A DNA stretch of 64,000 bases from positions 372,001 to 436,000 of the forward strand of contig NZ_JAJNEL010000001.1 of assembly GCF_029428675.1 (NCBI RefSeq), in the 5' to 3' direction. The notes beneath the pieces are model-generated. The model had not been told where the DNA came from, made no database searches, and saw only the letters and a program-made list of their open reading frames with translations. Shown here in pieces: positions 17,397 through 26,768 of this stretch. This DNA is from Streptomyces sp. JH14. GTDB taxonomy: Bacteria; Actinomycetota; Actinomycetes; Streptomycetales; Streptomycetaceae. Within the stretch, counting starts at the first letter, position 1; each line of letters opens with the position of its first letter. The translations under genes were made by a program, and so were the position numbers.

Positions 17397-18623
17397 CTAT
17401 TCGACGAGTGCCTGGTGCCCGTCGAGCCGGGCCAGGACTTCCAGGGGATTGTCCAGGCTCTCCGAGAAGGCGAGTTCCGCGGCGCCGATCAGCACGGCGC
17501 TGTCGCCGAGCTCGCAGACCCGCAGCCGCAGGTTCTCACGGGAGGCCCCGAGGGCGGTGGTGTTGATGCGGCTGCGCACCTGCGCGGCCGCCCCGAGGAA
17601 AACGTCCCGGAGCACACCACCGAAGATCACTGTTCCCGGGTTGAAGAGGTTGACCACGTTGGCGACCCCGACACCGAGCCAGTCGCCGACGCGGTGCAGA
17701 GCGGCGCCGGCGACGACGTCCCCTCGGTCGGCGGCGGCGACGACGGCGCGTACCGCGTCGTGGCCCGGTGCGCGGCCGTCACGCCGGGCGGCCTCGAGCA
17801 GGGCCCGGGCACCGGCTTCGGCTTCGAGGCAGCCGGTGGCGCCGCAACCGCAGCGCCTGCCGCCGTGCGGGTTCACGATCATGTGGCCGACCTCGCCGCC
17901 GTACCCGTCGTCGCCCCGCAGCAGTCGGCCGTCGACGATGACGCCGGCCCCGATACCGATGTCGCCGTGCAGGTAGATGACGTTCCGGCAGCCGACTCCG
18001 GCGCCGCGCAGGTGCTCGGCGAGAGCTGCGACGTTGGCCTCGTTGCCGATGGTGACCGGAACGGAGAGGCCGAGGCGGTCGGCGAGCTGGGTGCCGAAGT
18101 CCTCCTCCGTCCAGCCGAGGTTGGGAGCGAAACGGACCAGCCCGTCAGGGTGGCGGACGATGCCGCGCACCGCCACCCCCACGCCGACACAGTGACTGCC
18201 GGGCGGGGTGGCGGTCAGCATCTGTCGGGCTGACTCCGTGAGCGCCTCCGCGACCTCGCCGGGGCGCTGGGGGCCCGCCCCCGACCAGGGGACCTCGCGC
18301 CTGTCGAGGAAGAGGCCACCCAGGCCGATGCGGGCGGCCGTCAGACGGTCGACGCCGATGTCGAACGCCAAGACGTACGCGCGTGCGGACTCAGGTCGTA
18401 CGACCAGCGAGGGCCGTCCCGCTCGGCCGGTGTCGCGCGGGAGTTCCTCGCGTACAAGGCCCGCGGCGGTGAGCTCACTGACCAGGCCCAGCACGGTGCT
18501 GCGGTTGACTCCCATGCGCTCGGCGAGAACGGTCCGGGAGGCGGGGCCGCCGATGTGGACGTGGCGCAGCAGCGTGCTGAGGTTGTGCCGGCGGATCTCC
18601 TCCTGGGAAGGACCGGCTTTCAT
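17397..18623 (-). CDS. ROK-family transcriptional regulator (rok7B7-like, next to xylFGH)
   Basis: 408 residues: N-terminal winged helix (SRTVLAERMGVNRSTVLGLV) and a ROK sugar-kinase-like domain with the zinc motif CGCGATGCLE and the GIGAGVIVDG nucleotide-type loop. In Streptomyces coelicolor, as I recall, a ROK regulator (Rok7B7) lies next to xylFGH and affects xylose uptake, carbon control and antibiotic production; the same neighbourhood is seen here. It starts 9 bp after the xylH stop, so it is probably the last gene of the operon. A Glu/His-poor kinase site would make it a binder rather than a kinase. Confidence 0.88.
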   Translation of the reverse strand: MKAGPSQEEIRRHNLSTLLRHVHIGGPASRTVLAERMGVNRSTVLGLVSELTAAGLVREELPRDTGRAGRPSLVVRPESARAYVLAFDIGVDRLTAARIGLGGLFLDRREVPWSGAGPQRPGEVAEALTESARQMLTATPPGSHCVGVGVAVRGIVRHPDGLVRFAPNLGWTEEDFGTQLADRLGLSVPVTIGNEANVAALAEHLRGAGVGCRNVIYLHGDIGIGAGVIVDGRLLRGDDGYGGEVGHMIVNPHGGRRCGCGATGCLEAEAGARALLEAARRDGRAPGHDAVRAVVAAADRGDVVAGAALHRVGDWLGVGVANVVNLFNPGTVIFGGVLRDVFLGAAAQVRSRINTTALGASRENLRLRVCELGDSAVLIGAAELAFSESLDNPLEVLARLDGHQALVE

Positions 18624-18632
18624 CTGTGAACC

Positions 18633-19913
18633 TCATCGTTGCGCGGCGCGGCGGCGGGACAAAGCGTCCACTCCTGCCGCCACCAGCAGTACCGAACCGG
18701 TGACAGCGTACTTGACGCCTGAGCTGTACCCCATGAGGCCCATACCGTTCTGGATCACGGCGACCACCATGCCGCCCAGGACGGCGTCGATGACGCGGCC
18801 GCGACCGCCGAACAGACTGGTGCCGCCGATGACCGCGCTGCCCACCGCGAGCAGCAGAACGTTGCTGCCGCCGGTGTTCGGGTCCACCGAGTTGCCGCGG
18901 GAGGCGGCGATGATGCCGCCGACAGCCGCCATGGCCGAGCAGATGACGAATGCGGCGACGCGGATGAAGGCCACGTTGATGCCTGCCCTGCGGGCCCCCT
19001 CGGCACTGCCGCCCACTGCGTAGATGTGCAGGCCGAAGGAGGTGCGCTGGAGCACGAAGGTGCCGATGACCAGCAGGGCGCCGATGACCGGCACCACGAT
19101 GGGCACGCCCTTGAGCGAGTCGACAATGACGTTGCGGCTGCGTTCCTGGTTGAGCAGGTACACCGCCAGGCCTCCGAGCACGATGGCCGTGCCGAGGCGC
19201 AGGGCGATCAGGGCGGGCGGTGAGGTGGTGAGTCCGCGAGACCTGCGGTTGCCGTTTGCGCGGAACTGGACCGCGGCGTAGGCGGCGACGCAGACGGCGA
19301 GCAGCACCCAGCCGAGCGCGGGGCTGAGGTTGTTGTTGGCGATGGCGAGGATCGTCTTGTCCTCGATCGAGATGTTGGTGCCCTCCTTCAGGAGGATCAG
19401 CACGATGCCCTGGAATCCCAGGAACGCGGCCAGGGTGACGACGAAGGACGGAATCCCGACCTTTGCCACCAGGGTGCCGAGGAGCAGGCCGATGGCCACT
19501 CCGGTCAGCATCGCGGCGGCAACCGCTCCGTACCAGGGCCATCCGTGGTTGGTGAGGAGGATGGCCAGCACGGCGGCGCAGACGCCGCTGGCGTAGCCGG
19601 CGGAGAGGTCGATCTCGCCGAGGAGGAGGAGGAAGACCAGGCCCATGGCGATGGCGATGCTGCCCGCGCCCTGGGTCAGCAGGTTGGCGAAGTTGAGTTC
19701 GGTCAGGAAGACCGGGCGAAGGATCGCGAAGAACGCGCAGAGGACGACCAGGCCGAGGACGGCGGGGAGCGCGCCCAGTTCGCCACCGCGCACCCGCTCG
19801 GCGTAGGCGCGGGCAAGAGCACCGATACCGGGCGCCTCGGTGTGGTCGTCTGCGCCGGATCCTCCGGCCTTTCCGCGTCCTTCCGACTTCTCGGGCGCGA
19901 GGGCGGCGGTCAT
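18633..19913 (-). CDS. xylH: Xylose-type ABC transporter permease
   Basis: 426 residues of the BPD_transp_2 (RbsC/XylH) family with about ten membrane helices. The characteristic LLLGEIDLSAGYASG and GGTSLFGGRGRVIDAVLGG motifs are present. A hydrophilic N-terminal tail of ~45 residues precedes the first helix. ATG 19913 overlaps the stop of the ATPase gene (ATGA). It forms the channel of the CUT2 importer. Confidence 0.9.
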   Translation of the reverse strand: MTAALAPEKSEGRGKAGGSGADDHTEAPGIGALARAYAERVRGGELGALPAVLGLVVLCAFFAILRPVFLTELNFANLLTQGAGSIAIAMGLVFLLLLGEIDLSAGYASGVCAAVLAILLTNHGWPWYGAVAAAMLTGVAIGLLLGTLVAKVGIPSFVVTLAAFLGFQGIVLILLKEGTNISIEDKTILAIANNNLSPALGWVLLAVCVAAYAAVQFRANGNRRSRGLTTSPPALIALRLGTAIVLGGLAVYLLNQERSRNVIVDSLKGVPIVVPVIGALLVIGTFVLQRTSFGLHIYAVGGSAEGARRAGINVAFIRVAAFVICSAMAAVGGIIAASRGNSVDPNTGGSNVLLLAVGSAVIGGTSLFGGRGRVIDAVLGGMVVAVIQNGMGLMGYSSGVKYAVTGSVLLVAAGVDALSRRRAAQR

Positions 19914-20686
19914 GTGGTGGCTCCGTTGGTGTCGGCGAGGCCCAGGTCCCCGCTGCGGCCTGCGGTGATCAGTTCCACGACCTGGGCGTGAGTCACGTCC
20001 GAGGTTTTGACCTGGGCGGCCATCCGGCCCAGGTGGAGGGCGGCGATCCGGTCGGACACCGCGAAGACGTCGTTCATGTTGTGCGAGATCAGCACGACGC
20101 TGAGGCCGTTGTCGGCAAGCCTCCGGACGAGCTCGAGGACCTGCGCGGTCTGCGCGACGCCGAGCGCCGCGGTCGGCTCGTCGAGGACGACGACCCTGCT
20201 GTTCCACAGCACGGCCTTGGCGATGGCCACGGTCTGCCGCTGCCCGCCGGAGAGGCTGGAGACCTTCTGCCGAACCGACTTCACGGTACGGACGGAAAGG
20301 CTCTTCAGCGTCTTGGCCGCCATCTCCTCCATCGTCCCGCCGTCGAGCACAATGCCACGGCGCTTCTCACGGCCGAGGAACATGTTCTGGACGATGTCGA
20401 GGTTGTCACACAGCGCGAGGTCCTGGTACACGATCTCGACACCCAGGGCGGCGGCGTCGCGCGGGCTGTGCACATGGACCGGCTTGCCATCGAACAGATA
20501 TTCACCCGAGTCGATCGGATGGATCCCGCCGATGCACTTCACCAGGGTGGACTTGCCGGCGCCGTTGTCGCCTACAAGGGCGGTCACCTCCCCCGGGTAG
20601 GCGGCGAAGTTCACCTCGTGCAGCACCTGCACCGCGCCGAAGCTCTTGTCGATCCCCCGCAGTTCGAGGATCGGGGTCGCTGTCAT
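19910..20686 (-). CDS. xylG: Xylose-type ABC transporter ATPase
   Basis: 258 residues, a single nucleotide-binding domain rather than the duplicated form of enteric XylG. Walker A GDNGAGKST, signature LSGGQRQTVAIAKA, Walker B VVVLDEPTAAL and the switch His in LISHNMNDV are all present. A homodimer would power XylH. It follows xylF after a 139-bp spacer with two strong hairpins. Confidence 0.9.
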   Translation of the reverse strand: MTATPILELRGIDKSFGAVQVLHEVNFAAYPGEVTALVGDNGAGKSTLVKCIGGIHPIDSGEYLFDGKPVHVHSPRDAAALGVEIVYQDLALCDNLDIVQNMFLGREKRRGIVLDGGTMEEMAAKTLKSLSVRTVKSVRQKVSSLSGGQRQTVAIAKAVLWNSRVVVLDEPTAALGVAQTAQVLELVRRLADNGLSVVLISHNMNDVFAVSDRIAALHLGRMAAQVKTSDVTHAQVVELITAGRSGDLGLADTNGATT

Positions 20687-20720
20687 GGGTGGACGGCTCC
20701 TTACGAGTCGTTGCGCCGCG

Positions 20721-20809
20721 GGCCCCGGCCGGAGGTCGGGTCCGGTTCCGGGGCCGCACGGGCGGGCCGGGACGCCCCGGCATGGTCTGCCGAATGCCCG
20801 ACCGGGGCG
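20721..20809 (-). promoter_or_regulatory. Tandem hairpins between xylF and xylG
   Basis: Two perfect 8-bp stems: GGCCCCGG (20721-20728) with CCGGGGCC (20748-20755), and CGCCCCGG (20773-20780) with CCGGGGCG (20802-20809). They lie just after the xylF stop in the transcript. Such structures commonly stabilise the binding-protein mRNA or attenuate the downstream genes, giving excess binding protein. Confidence 0.5.
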
Positions 20810-20825
20810 GCCGGCCCGGCCTGGT

Positions 20826-21920
20826 CTACTTGACGCCGTATTTGGTGCACAGAGCGGCGTACTTGCCGGTGCACAGATCGGCCTTGGTCACGAATCCGTC
20901 GGCCACGACGTCCTTGACGTTGTCCCGGTAGATGGCCACCGGGGTCTCGAGGACCGCGGAAACGTCGCGCTTGCCCTCCGGGTCGTGGACGGTGGCGTTG
21001 GTCTTCCCCTTCTGGCCCTTGGCCAGGCCCACCGCGAGCTGCGCGGTGGCGTCCGCCTCCTTCTTCACCGCCTTGTAGACCGTCATGCACTGGTCTCCGG
21101 CCAGAATGTTCTGCAGGCCCTGGACGGTGGCGTCCTGGCCGGTGACAGGCACCTGGCCGTTGCGGTGGTTCTTGCGCAGCACGGCGATGGCGGCGTTGCC
21201 GAGGCCGTCGTTGGCGGCCAGCACTCCGCCGATCTTGGGCTCGCTGGTCAGCATCTGCTCGAAGATCGTGCCGGCCTGGGCGTTGTCCCAGTCCGGAACC
21301 GACTGGTTGGGGCCCTTGACGTACTCGCCCGAGGTGTACTTCGGGTCGAGGACACCGTTGTAACCCTGGGCGAACAGCGTGGCGTTGTTGTCGGTCGGGG
21401 AGCCGTTCAGCTCGGCGACGATCGGCTTCTTGGCCTTCATGTCGGCCAGGCACTTGCCAAGGCCCTCGCCCTGGAGCTTGCCGACGGCCGTGTTGTCGAA
21501 GCTCACGTAGTACTGGGCGGAGCCTCCGAGGGTCAGCCGGTCGTAGTCGATCGTGGCCACGCCCTGCGACTTGGCCTTGTCGAGGACGGCCTTGCCGGTG
21601 CCGCTGTCCAGGTTCACGATCACCAGGACGTTGACACCCTTGGTGATCATCTGGTCGGCGATGGTCTGGAACGCCTGCTTGTCGCCCTCCGCGTTCTGGA
21701 TGTCGTAGTCCACACCCGCAGCCTTGAAGGCCGCGGTCAGCAGCGGGCGGTCCGCGTCCTCCCAGCGGGCCGACGACTTGCTGTCCGGAAGGATCACACC
21801 GATCTTCGGCTTCTCGGCACTGCCGCCGGCGTCGTCGCCACCCGAGGAGGAACTGCCGCAGGCGGCGAGCGACGTCATGAGCACCACGGAGGTGCCGGCG
21901 AGGAGGAATCCCTTGCGCAT
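20826..21920 (-). CDS. xylF: Xylose-type ABC transporter substrate-binding lipoprotein
   Basis: 364 residues. Signal peptide with lipobox SLAAC (Cys at residue 21), then a Ser/Gly linker and a periplasmic-binding-protein type 1 fold (KIGVILPDSKSSARWED at its start). This opening and IADQMITKGVNVLVIVNL are typical of XylF. GAAAGGA lies upstream of ATG 21920. First gene of xylF-xylG-xylH-ROK. D-xylose is the expected ligand, from family resemblance and from the neighbouring ROK regulator; no xylA or xylB is in the window. Confidence 0.87.
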   Translation of the reverse strand: MRKGFLLAGTSVVLMTSLAACGSSSSGGDDAGGSAEKPKIGVILPDSKSSARWEDADRPLLTAAFKAAGVDYDIQNAEGDKQAFQTIADQMITKGVNVLVIVNLDSGTGKAVLDKAKSQGVATIDYDRLTLGGSAQYYVSFDNTAVGKLQGEGLGKCLADMKAKKPIVAELNGSPTDNNATLFAQGYNGVLDPKYTSGEYVKGPNQSVPDWDNAQAGTIFEQMLTSEPKIGGVLAANDGLGNAAIAVLRKNHRNGQVPVTGQDATVQGLQNILAGDQCMTVYKAVKKEADATAQLAVGLAKGQKGKTNATVHDPEGKRDVSAVLETPVAIYRDNVKDVVADGFVTKADLCTGKYAALCTKYGVK

Positions 21921-22029
21921 CGGAAGGGTCCTTTCTGGGCTACGGCCGTCCGGCGCCGGTCGCACGGGTCGGCAGTGATGGATGTACTCCGGCAACGCGG
22001 CGAACATGCGGTGCGTTCGCAGACGTTGA

Positions 22030-22048
22030 ATGTTGTGGGCGGCAACAT
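22030..22048. promoter_or_regulatory. Inverted repeat ATGTTG-N7-CAACAT, candidate ROK operator
   Basis: A perfect 6-bp inverted repeat with a 7-bp spacer about 110 bp upstream of the xylF start codon, in an otherwise unstructured leader. It is the only clear dyad there and is a plausible binding site for the ROK regulator. Confidence 0.45.
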
Positions 22049-22998
22049 ACGCGGGTCGGCCGACTCGCCACCAGACCCTGACACCCACGGCCCGGTTACG
22101 ATCGGATCACGTCGCGGCAATCAGCCGGCAACACTCTGACCACCCCTCAACTCCCGGCTCCCACCGGCCCATCGCCCTTGTGCCGGCGAGCGGTTCGCCG
22201 GGGAGGTCTTCTCGCCGGGTGAGCGTGCCGCGTGGGCCCGCGGCCGCGGCGCACGACTGCCGTCGTCGCGTTACGTCCGCGATATTTCGATCTTGACACG
22301 GCAAGTTTCGCGTGGCTTTCTGCTGCGCGCCGGCCCCGTTCGAGTGCACGCTTGCCTCCGGTGCCGCAGTGTGTCCCAGCCGATGAGGCCGGCGCAGCGA
22401 AGACATGCGAGGGGCTCTGGTTCTGACTACGGATGTGGGCTCGCCGGAGACGGGGTAAAGGCTCCTGGGCAGGTGTCCCGGAGGCGGACGGTCGTCGCGG
22501 TGGCCGGGCTGTCGCTCGCGCTGTTCGCGTTCGCCACGGTCGAGGCCCTGCCGGTGGGTCTGCTGCCGCAAATCGCGCACGGCAGAGGCACCGCTCGCCG
22601 GCACCCCTCCCCCATGGCAAAGACCACGCAACGTGACCGGTGACACTCTGCGATTCCCGTCGCGGCCGGCTCTCGATCACTTCCGGCGGCACACCAGCCG
22701 CCCGCCTCACACATCACAGGCAACCCCGCCAGCGCACCTCATATTCGAAGGTCGACAGGCAGGACCCGGCGACGATTCCGCCAGTTGTCAACACGGCGTC
22801 AGAACGCCCGCACTCCACGAATACCGCCAATTGAAGGCGTGCACACAACGAATTCCGAAGGTAATTGACGGTTGACGTGACGGATCCCACAGGTTTCCAT
22901 AAAGCGCCGGGAGCACACGGAACCAGCAGCGCAGCAAGCCACGGAGGCGATAGCGCTCCCGCCGCCAGTCGTCACACCCAGTCGATCGGAACCGCTTC
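22049..22998. other. Long intergenic stretch, one gene relic
   Basis: About 950 bp between the xylF leader and the permease gene. Apart from the MFS fragment at 22473-22584 no coding signal is visible. A TTGACG near 22873 could be the -35 of the permease promoter. Confidence 0.35.
22473..22584 (+). pseudogene. N-terminal fragment of an MFS transporter
   Basis: GTG 22473 opens a frame reading VSRRRTVVAVAGLSLALFAF followed by ATVEALPVGLLPQIA, the first membrane helix and loop of DHA1-type MFS exporters. Homology ends abruptly after ~36 codons, so only the 5' end remains. Confidence 0.5.
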
Positions 22999-24417
22999 AT
23001 GACCGACATGCTCAGCCAGCTCGTCACCTCGGACACCGCACCCGCAGCGGCCGATCCCGGCGGCCAGGACGGCCCGCGCACCCTCAAGCGTTCCATCGGC
23101 GTCGTCGGCGGGACGCTGCTCACCCTGTCCTGCGTGACGCCCGCCTCCACGCTCTTCGTGGTCGTGCCCGACCTGTTCGGCGACCTCGGCACCGCCACCG
23201 CGCTCACCATCGCGATCGGCTCGCTCCTCTGTATTGCCGTGGCGTTCTGCTACGCGGAACTGGGCACGCTGATCCCCAGCGCGGGCGGCGAGTACGCCAT
23301 GGTCACCACCATGACCGGCCGACTGGCCGGCTGGCTGGTGTTCGTGCTGTCGCTGCTGGTCGTGATGATCGTCCCGCCGGTGATCGCCATGGGTACAGCG
23401 GACTACCTCGCGCCGCTGGTCCACATACCCGCGGAGGCCGCCGGCGCCGGTGTCATGCTGCTCGCCACCCTCGCGGGCCTGCTGGACCTGCGCGCCAACG
23501 CCTGGATCACGGGCGTCTTCCTCGTTCTCGAAGTGATCGCCGCGGCCGTCGTGGCCGTGCTCGGCTTCGCCCACACCGAGCGCGGCGCCGGCAGCCTCGT
23601 GCACGGTGTGGTCGCAGGCGACGGCGGGGCCTCCCACCCGGTCACGGCGATGCTGGTCGTATCAGGTCTGGCCATCGCGCTCTTCATCACCCAGGGCTTC
23701 TCCACCGCCGTCTACCTCTCCGAGGAGCTGGAGGACCCGCGGCGCAACGTCGCACGTACGGTCCTGGCCACCCTCGCCATCTCGACGGCCGTCATCCTCG
23801 TCCCGGTGGTGGCGATCACCATGGGCGCGCCCGACCTCTCGGCACTCACCTCGGGCGACATCGGCGGGATGGTCACCGCCTGGAGCAATTCGGCGGTCGG
23901 TACGTTCGTGAGCCTGTGCGTCGCACTCGCGATCATCAACGCGGGCATCGTCATGGTCATCCAGAACTCCCGGGTGCTGTTCGCCTCCGCCCGGGACAAG
24001 GCGTGGCCCCAGCCCGTCAATGACGCGCTCGCCCGCCTCGGCCGCTTCGGTTCCCCGTGGGTCGCGACGCTGGTGGTCGGGGTCCCGGGCGCTGCCCTGT
24101 GCTTCGTCAACCTCGACACCCTGTACGGCGTGACCGGCGTCTCCGTCACGGGGATGTATCTGCTGGTCGCGGTCGCCGCGCTGGCGGCCCGCCGCACGTC
24201 GCACAAGGAGCTGCCGGCCTGGCGGATGCCGCTCTGGCCGGCGATGCCGGTGGCCCTGATCGTGGTGCTCGTCTACATCCTGAGCCGGCAGGAGGCCACG
24301 TACCTGCTGTGGACCGGCGGCATCATGGCGGCGGCCACCCTCTACTGGGCCTTCTACCTTCGCCCCCGCCGTGACACCCGCTGGCTGGTCACCCTGCCCG
24401 AGGACGCCCGCGCCTGA
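22999..24417 (+). CDS. APC-superfamily amino-acid permease
   Basis: 472 residues with about twelve membrane helices. The first helix carries the unwound motif GGTLLTLSCVTPAS where substrate binds, followed by PSAGGEYAMVTTMTGRLAGW, a signature of the APC family. It should import an amino acid or related amine by proton symport. The Lrp/AsnC-type regulator 90 bp downstream is the natural candidate to control it with the amino acid as ligand. The substrate cannot be read from the sequence. Confidence 0.88.
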   Translation: MTDMLSQLVTSDTAPAAADPGGQDGPRTLKRSIGVVGGTLLTLSCVTPASTLFVVVPDLFGDLGTATALTIAIGSLLCIAVAFCYAELGTLIPSAGGEYAMVTTMTGRLAGWLVFVLSLLVVMIVPPVIAMGTADYLAPLVHIPAEAAGAGVMLLATLAGLLDLRANAWITGVFLVLEVIAAAVVAVLGFAHTERGAGSLVHGVVAGDGGASHPVTAMLVVSGLAIALFITQGFSTAVYLSEELEDPRRNVARTVLATLAISTAVILVPVVAITMGAPDLSALTSGDIGGMVTAWSNSAVGTFVSLCVALAIINAGIVMVIQNSRVLFASARDKAWPQPVNDALARLGRFGSPWVATLVVGVPGAALCFVNLDTLYGVTGVSVTGMYLLVAVAALAARRTSHKELPAWRMPLWPAMPVALIVVLVYILSRQEATYLLWTGGIMAAATLYWAFYLRPRRDTRWLVTLPEDARA

Positions 24418-24507
24418 GCCAGGAGGTTCCGCCGCCGGAGGGCGCGGCGGTGGGCCATTGGTACAGTCGGAGCCCGTACCGACCGACCGGGAAGAGGCCA
24501 GCGGACC

Positions 24508-24993
24508 ATGGCGGTGGACGCCCTCGACACCCGCATCCTGCGGCTGCTCATCGAGCAGCCCCGGACCAGCGTGCGTGAGTACGCGCGGATCCTCTCCGTC
24601 GCGCGGGGCACCCTCCAGGCCCGTATCGACCGGCTGGAACGGGACGGCGTGATCACCGGTACGGGCCCGGTCCTCTCCCCCGCCGCGCTCGGCCACCCGG
24701 TGCTCGCCTTCGTCCATCTGGAGGTCACCCAGGGGTATCTGGACGAGGTGGGCGAGGCCCTCGCCGCCGTCCCGGAGATCGTCGAGGCCTTCTCGACCAC
24801 CGGTGGCGGGGACCTGCTGACGCGCGTCGTGGCCCGCGACAACGGGCACCTGGAGGATGTGATCCAGCAGCTGGTCCAGCTGCCCGGCGTGGTCAGGACC
24901 CGTACCGAGGTGGCCCTGCGCGAGCGGGTGCCGCACCGGCTGCTGCCGCTGGTCGAGTCGGTGGGCCGGGCCGCGGCCGGACCGACCGGCTGA
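24508..24993 (+). CDS. Lrp/AsnC-family transcriptional regulator
   Basis: 161 residues. N-terminal helix-turn-helix (DTRILRLLIEQPRTSVREYA, ILSVARGTLQARIDRLE) and a C-terminal RAM domain (FSTTGGGDLLTRVVARDNGH) that binds amino acids and drives octamer formation. It follows the permease and precedes a HAD phosphatase by 25 bp. Local control of the permease is inferred. Confidence 0.9.
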   Translation: MAVDALDTRILRLLIEQPRTSVREYARILSVARGTLQARIDRLERDGVITGTGPVLSPAALGHPVLAFVHLEVTQGYLDEVGEALAAVPEIVEAFSTTGGGDLLTRVVARDNGHLEDVIQQLVQLPGVVRTRTEVALRERVPHRLLPLVESVGRAAAGPTG

Positions 24994-25018
24994 CCACCGG
25001 CTTGGCATGCTGGGTGCC

Positions 25019-25717
25019 ATGAGCCACCGGCACACCTCCGCCCTCTCGGTCGTCTTCGATCTCGACGGCACCCTCGTGGACAGCGAGCCGAACTACTACG
25101 AGGCGGGGCGCCGGGTCCTCGCCCGTCACGGCGCACCCGGCTTCACCTGGGAGCACCACACCCGGTACATCGGGATCAGCACCCGCGAGACGCTCGCGGC
25201 GCTGCGGGCCGAGTACGGGATCGAGACCCCGGTCGACGAACTGCTCGCCGCCCAGGACGCCGTCTATCTGAAGCTGGCACGTACCTCGACCGAGGTCTTC
25301 CCCGAGATGCGGAAGTTCGTGGACCTGCTGCACGAGGAGGGGATCGCCATGGCCGTGGCATCCGGTTCGTCCCGTGCGGCGATCGCGGCCGTGCTCGCCG
25401 GCACGGGGCTCGATACCCGCTTCACGGTGCGCGTCTCCGCCGACGAGGTGGCGCACGGCAAGCCGGAGCCCGACGTGTTCCTGGAGGCGGCGCGGCGGCT
25501 GGGAGCGGCCCCCGCCGACTGTGTGGTGCTGGAGGACGCGGCACCGGGAGCGGTCGCAGCGCATGCGGCGGGCATGCGCTGCATCGCGATCCCGTCCGTG
25601 GCGTCGACGGCCGACGACCCGGCGTTCGCGGCGGCGGAGCTGCTCTTCGCCGGTGGGCAGAGCGAGTTCACGGCGCAGGCCGCCTACGACTGGCTGGTCG
25701 GAGCCCGGCCCTCGTAA
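25019..25717 (+). CDS. HAD-family hydrolase (beta-phosphoglucomutase-like)
   Basis: 232 residues with all four HAD motifs: DLDGTLVDSE (nucleophile Asp), AVASGSS (motif II), Lys in HGKPEPDVF and VVLEDAAPGAVAA (acidic motif IV). The C1 cap between motifs I and II is of the helical type found in phosphoglycolate phosphatases, sugar phosphatases and beta-phosphoglucomutases. ATG 25019 is preferred to ATG 25007 because the protein then starts at the usual distance from motif I. Probably co-transcribed with the regulator gene. Confidence 0.88.
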   Translation: MSHRHTSALSVVFDLDGTLVDSEPNYYEAGRRVLARHGAPGFTWEHHTRYIGISTRETLAALRAEYGIETPVDELLAAQDAVYLKLARTSTEVFPEMRKFVDLLHEEGIAMAVASGSSRAAIAAVLAGTGLDTRFTVRVSADEVAHGKPEPDVFLEAARRLGAAPADCVVLEDAAPGAVAAHAAGMRCIAIPSVASTADDPAFAAAELLFAGGQSEFTAQAAYDWLVGARPS

Positions 25718-26568
25718 ACCGTGCCGCCCTCCCCTCAGGTGGGTAGGGGGACCGGCGCCCTTCCAGGGAGACGCCGGCGCCGTGGGGCAACGGCCGCCCG
25801 GACAGCACGCCGACCAGCACGCACGGCGAGCCGGGCTCGCGCCACGTCGCTCGCGCCCCGCAGCCGGTCTCCGCCGACCATGTCGACGAAGACGTCGGTA
25901 CCCTCTGGCGCCGCCTCGGCCCTCCGCCCGGCCGGAGTGGTCCCGCCGATACCACCTCCCTCCACGCGCGGCCCGTCGGCTCCCCGAGCGGCCACCGCCA
26001 CTTCGCCGACGGCCACCCCGAAGAGCGGGTCTCCGGGCTGCGTGACGGGCGCAGAGGAGCCCCTCCCACTCCGCCGCCGATCATGCGGAATCCCGGGAAA
26101 ACCGGGAAGTACCGGTTGCGTACCGGTATTTCTCCCTTTACGGGGTGTGACGGAGGCGCCCGTACGACGCGGAAGTGTTCCGGACGCGGCAAGAAGGTGC
26201 ATCTCTCGCGAGATACGGGGCGACGACGCAACAGGAGATGCAGCGGGCATGGATGAACTCCGTGTCGATGGAGCCCACTCGGGCCGGACGCCCGGCGGGC
26301 TCCGCGACGCCGAACCCTCGCCCCCACGTCAGGAGCACGCCGGACCGCGCATCGGCCGCGCCTCCGGGTCCCGGTGGGGACACCCCCGGCGCACCCCTCC
26401 CCACCTGCTGGTTCGTCCTGACGCCCACCTTTCGTAAACCTGCACACCTCATGCCCAGTCCGGTCACCGCCACCCCGGCCGGAAGCCCTGGTCCGGACCA
26501 GTGCCGGATCGCTTTGAACAGGAGTGTCCGCATTCCTGTAAAGGGACTTTCAGTCAAAGGGAATTAGG
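25718..26568. other. Long intergenic region before the peptide locus
   Basis: No complete gene is visible. On the minus strand a short stretch (about 25850-25910) reads GTDVFVDMVGGDRLRGASDV, reminiscent of a quinone oxidoreductase, but it is isolated and may be chance. Around 26090-26150 there are nested repeats (CCCGGGAAAACCGGG and two copies of TACCGGT). This region must hold the promoter of the peptide operon. Confidence 0.35.
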
Positions 26569-26697
26569 ATGGTGAAGCTTGTGAAGAAGTCGCTCTCGAC
26601 TCATGAACACATGTGCACGCAGGGGTATTTCAGTGCCACACATAAGCCCCGATCAGCATCGGTTCGATTCGCTGCGCAAGGCGTCAACGTGCTTTGA
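26569..26697 (+). CDS. Possible 42-residue basic peptide upstream of the bacteriocin-like precursor
   Basis: ATG 26569 is preceded by an AGGG/TTAGG purine-rich stretch and opens a frame starting MVKLVKKSLSTHEHMCTQG and ending GVNVL. It is rich in Lys, His and Ser. Codon use is less GC3-biased than in neighbouring genes, which is common for very small genes but also for non-coding DNA. No relative is recognised. It could be a leader peptide or an immunity-type peptide, or not be translated at all. Confidence 0.3.
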   Translation: MVKLVKKSLSTHEHMCTQGYFSATHKPRSASVRFAAQGVNVL

Positions 26698-26768
26698 TCC
26701 TGCCCAATGCGGCAGCCGCACCAAGTGGTTACCGCTGCGAATTAACAAGCTGAAAGGCAGTCCCCATC

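Noticed and set aside
25735..26250. Minus-strand frame with a quinone-oxidoreductase-like segment (VFVDMVGGD)
   Set aside because: Only about 20 residues look familiar and the rest is not coherent, so I could not support even a pseudogene call.
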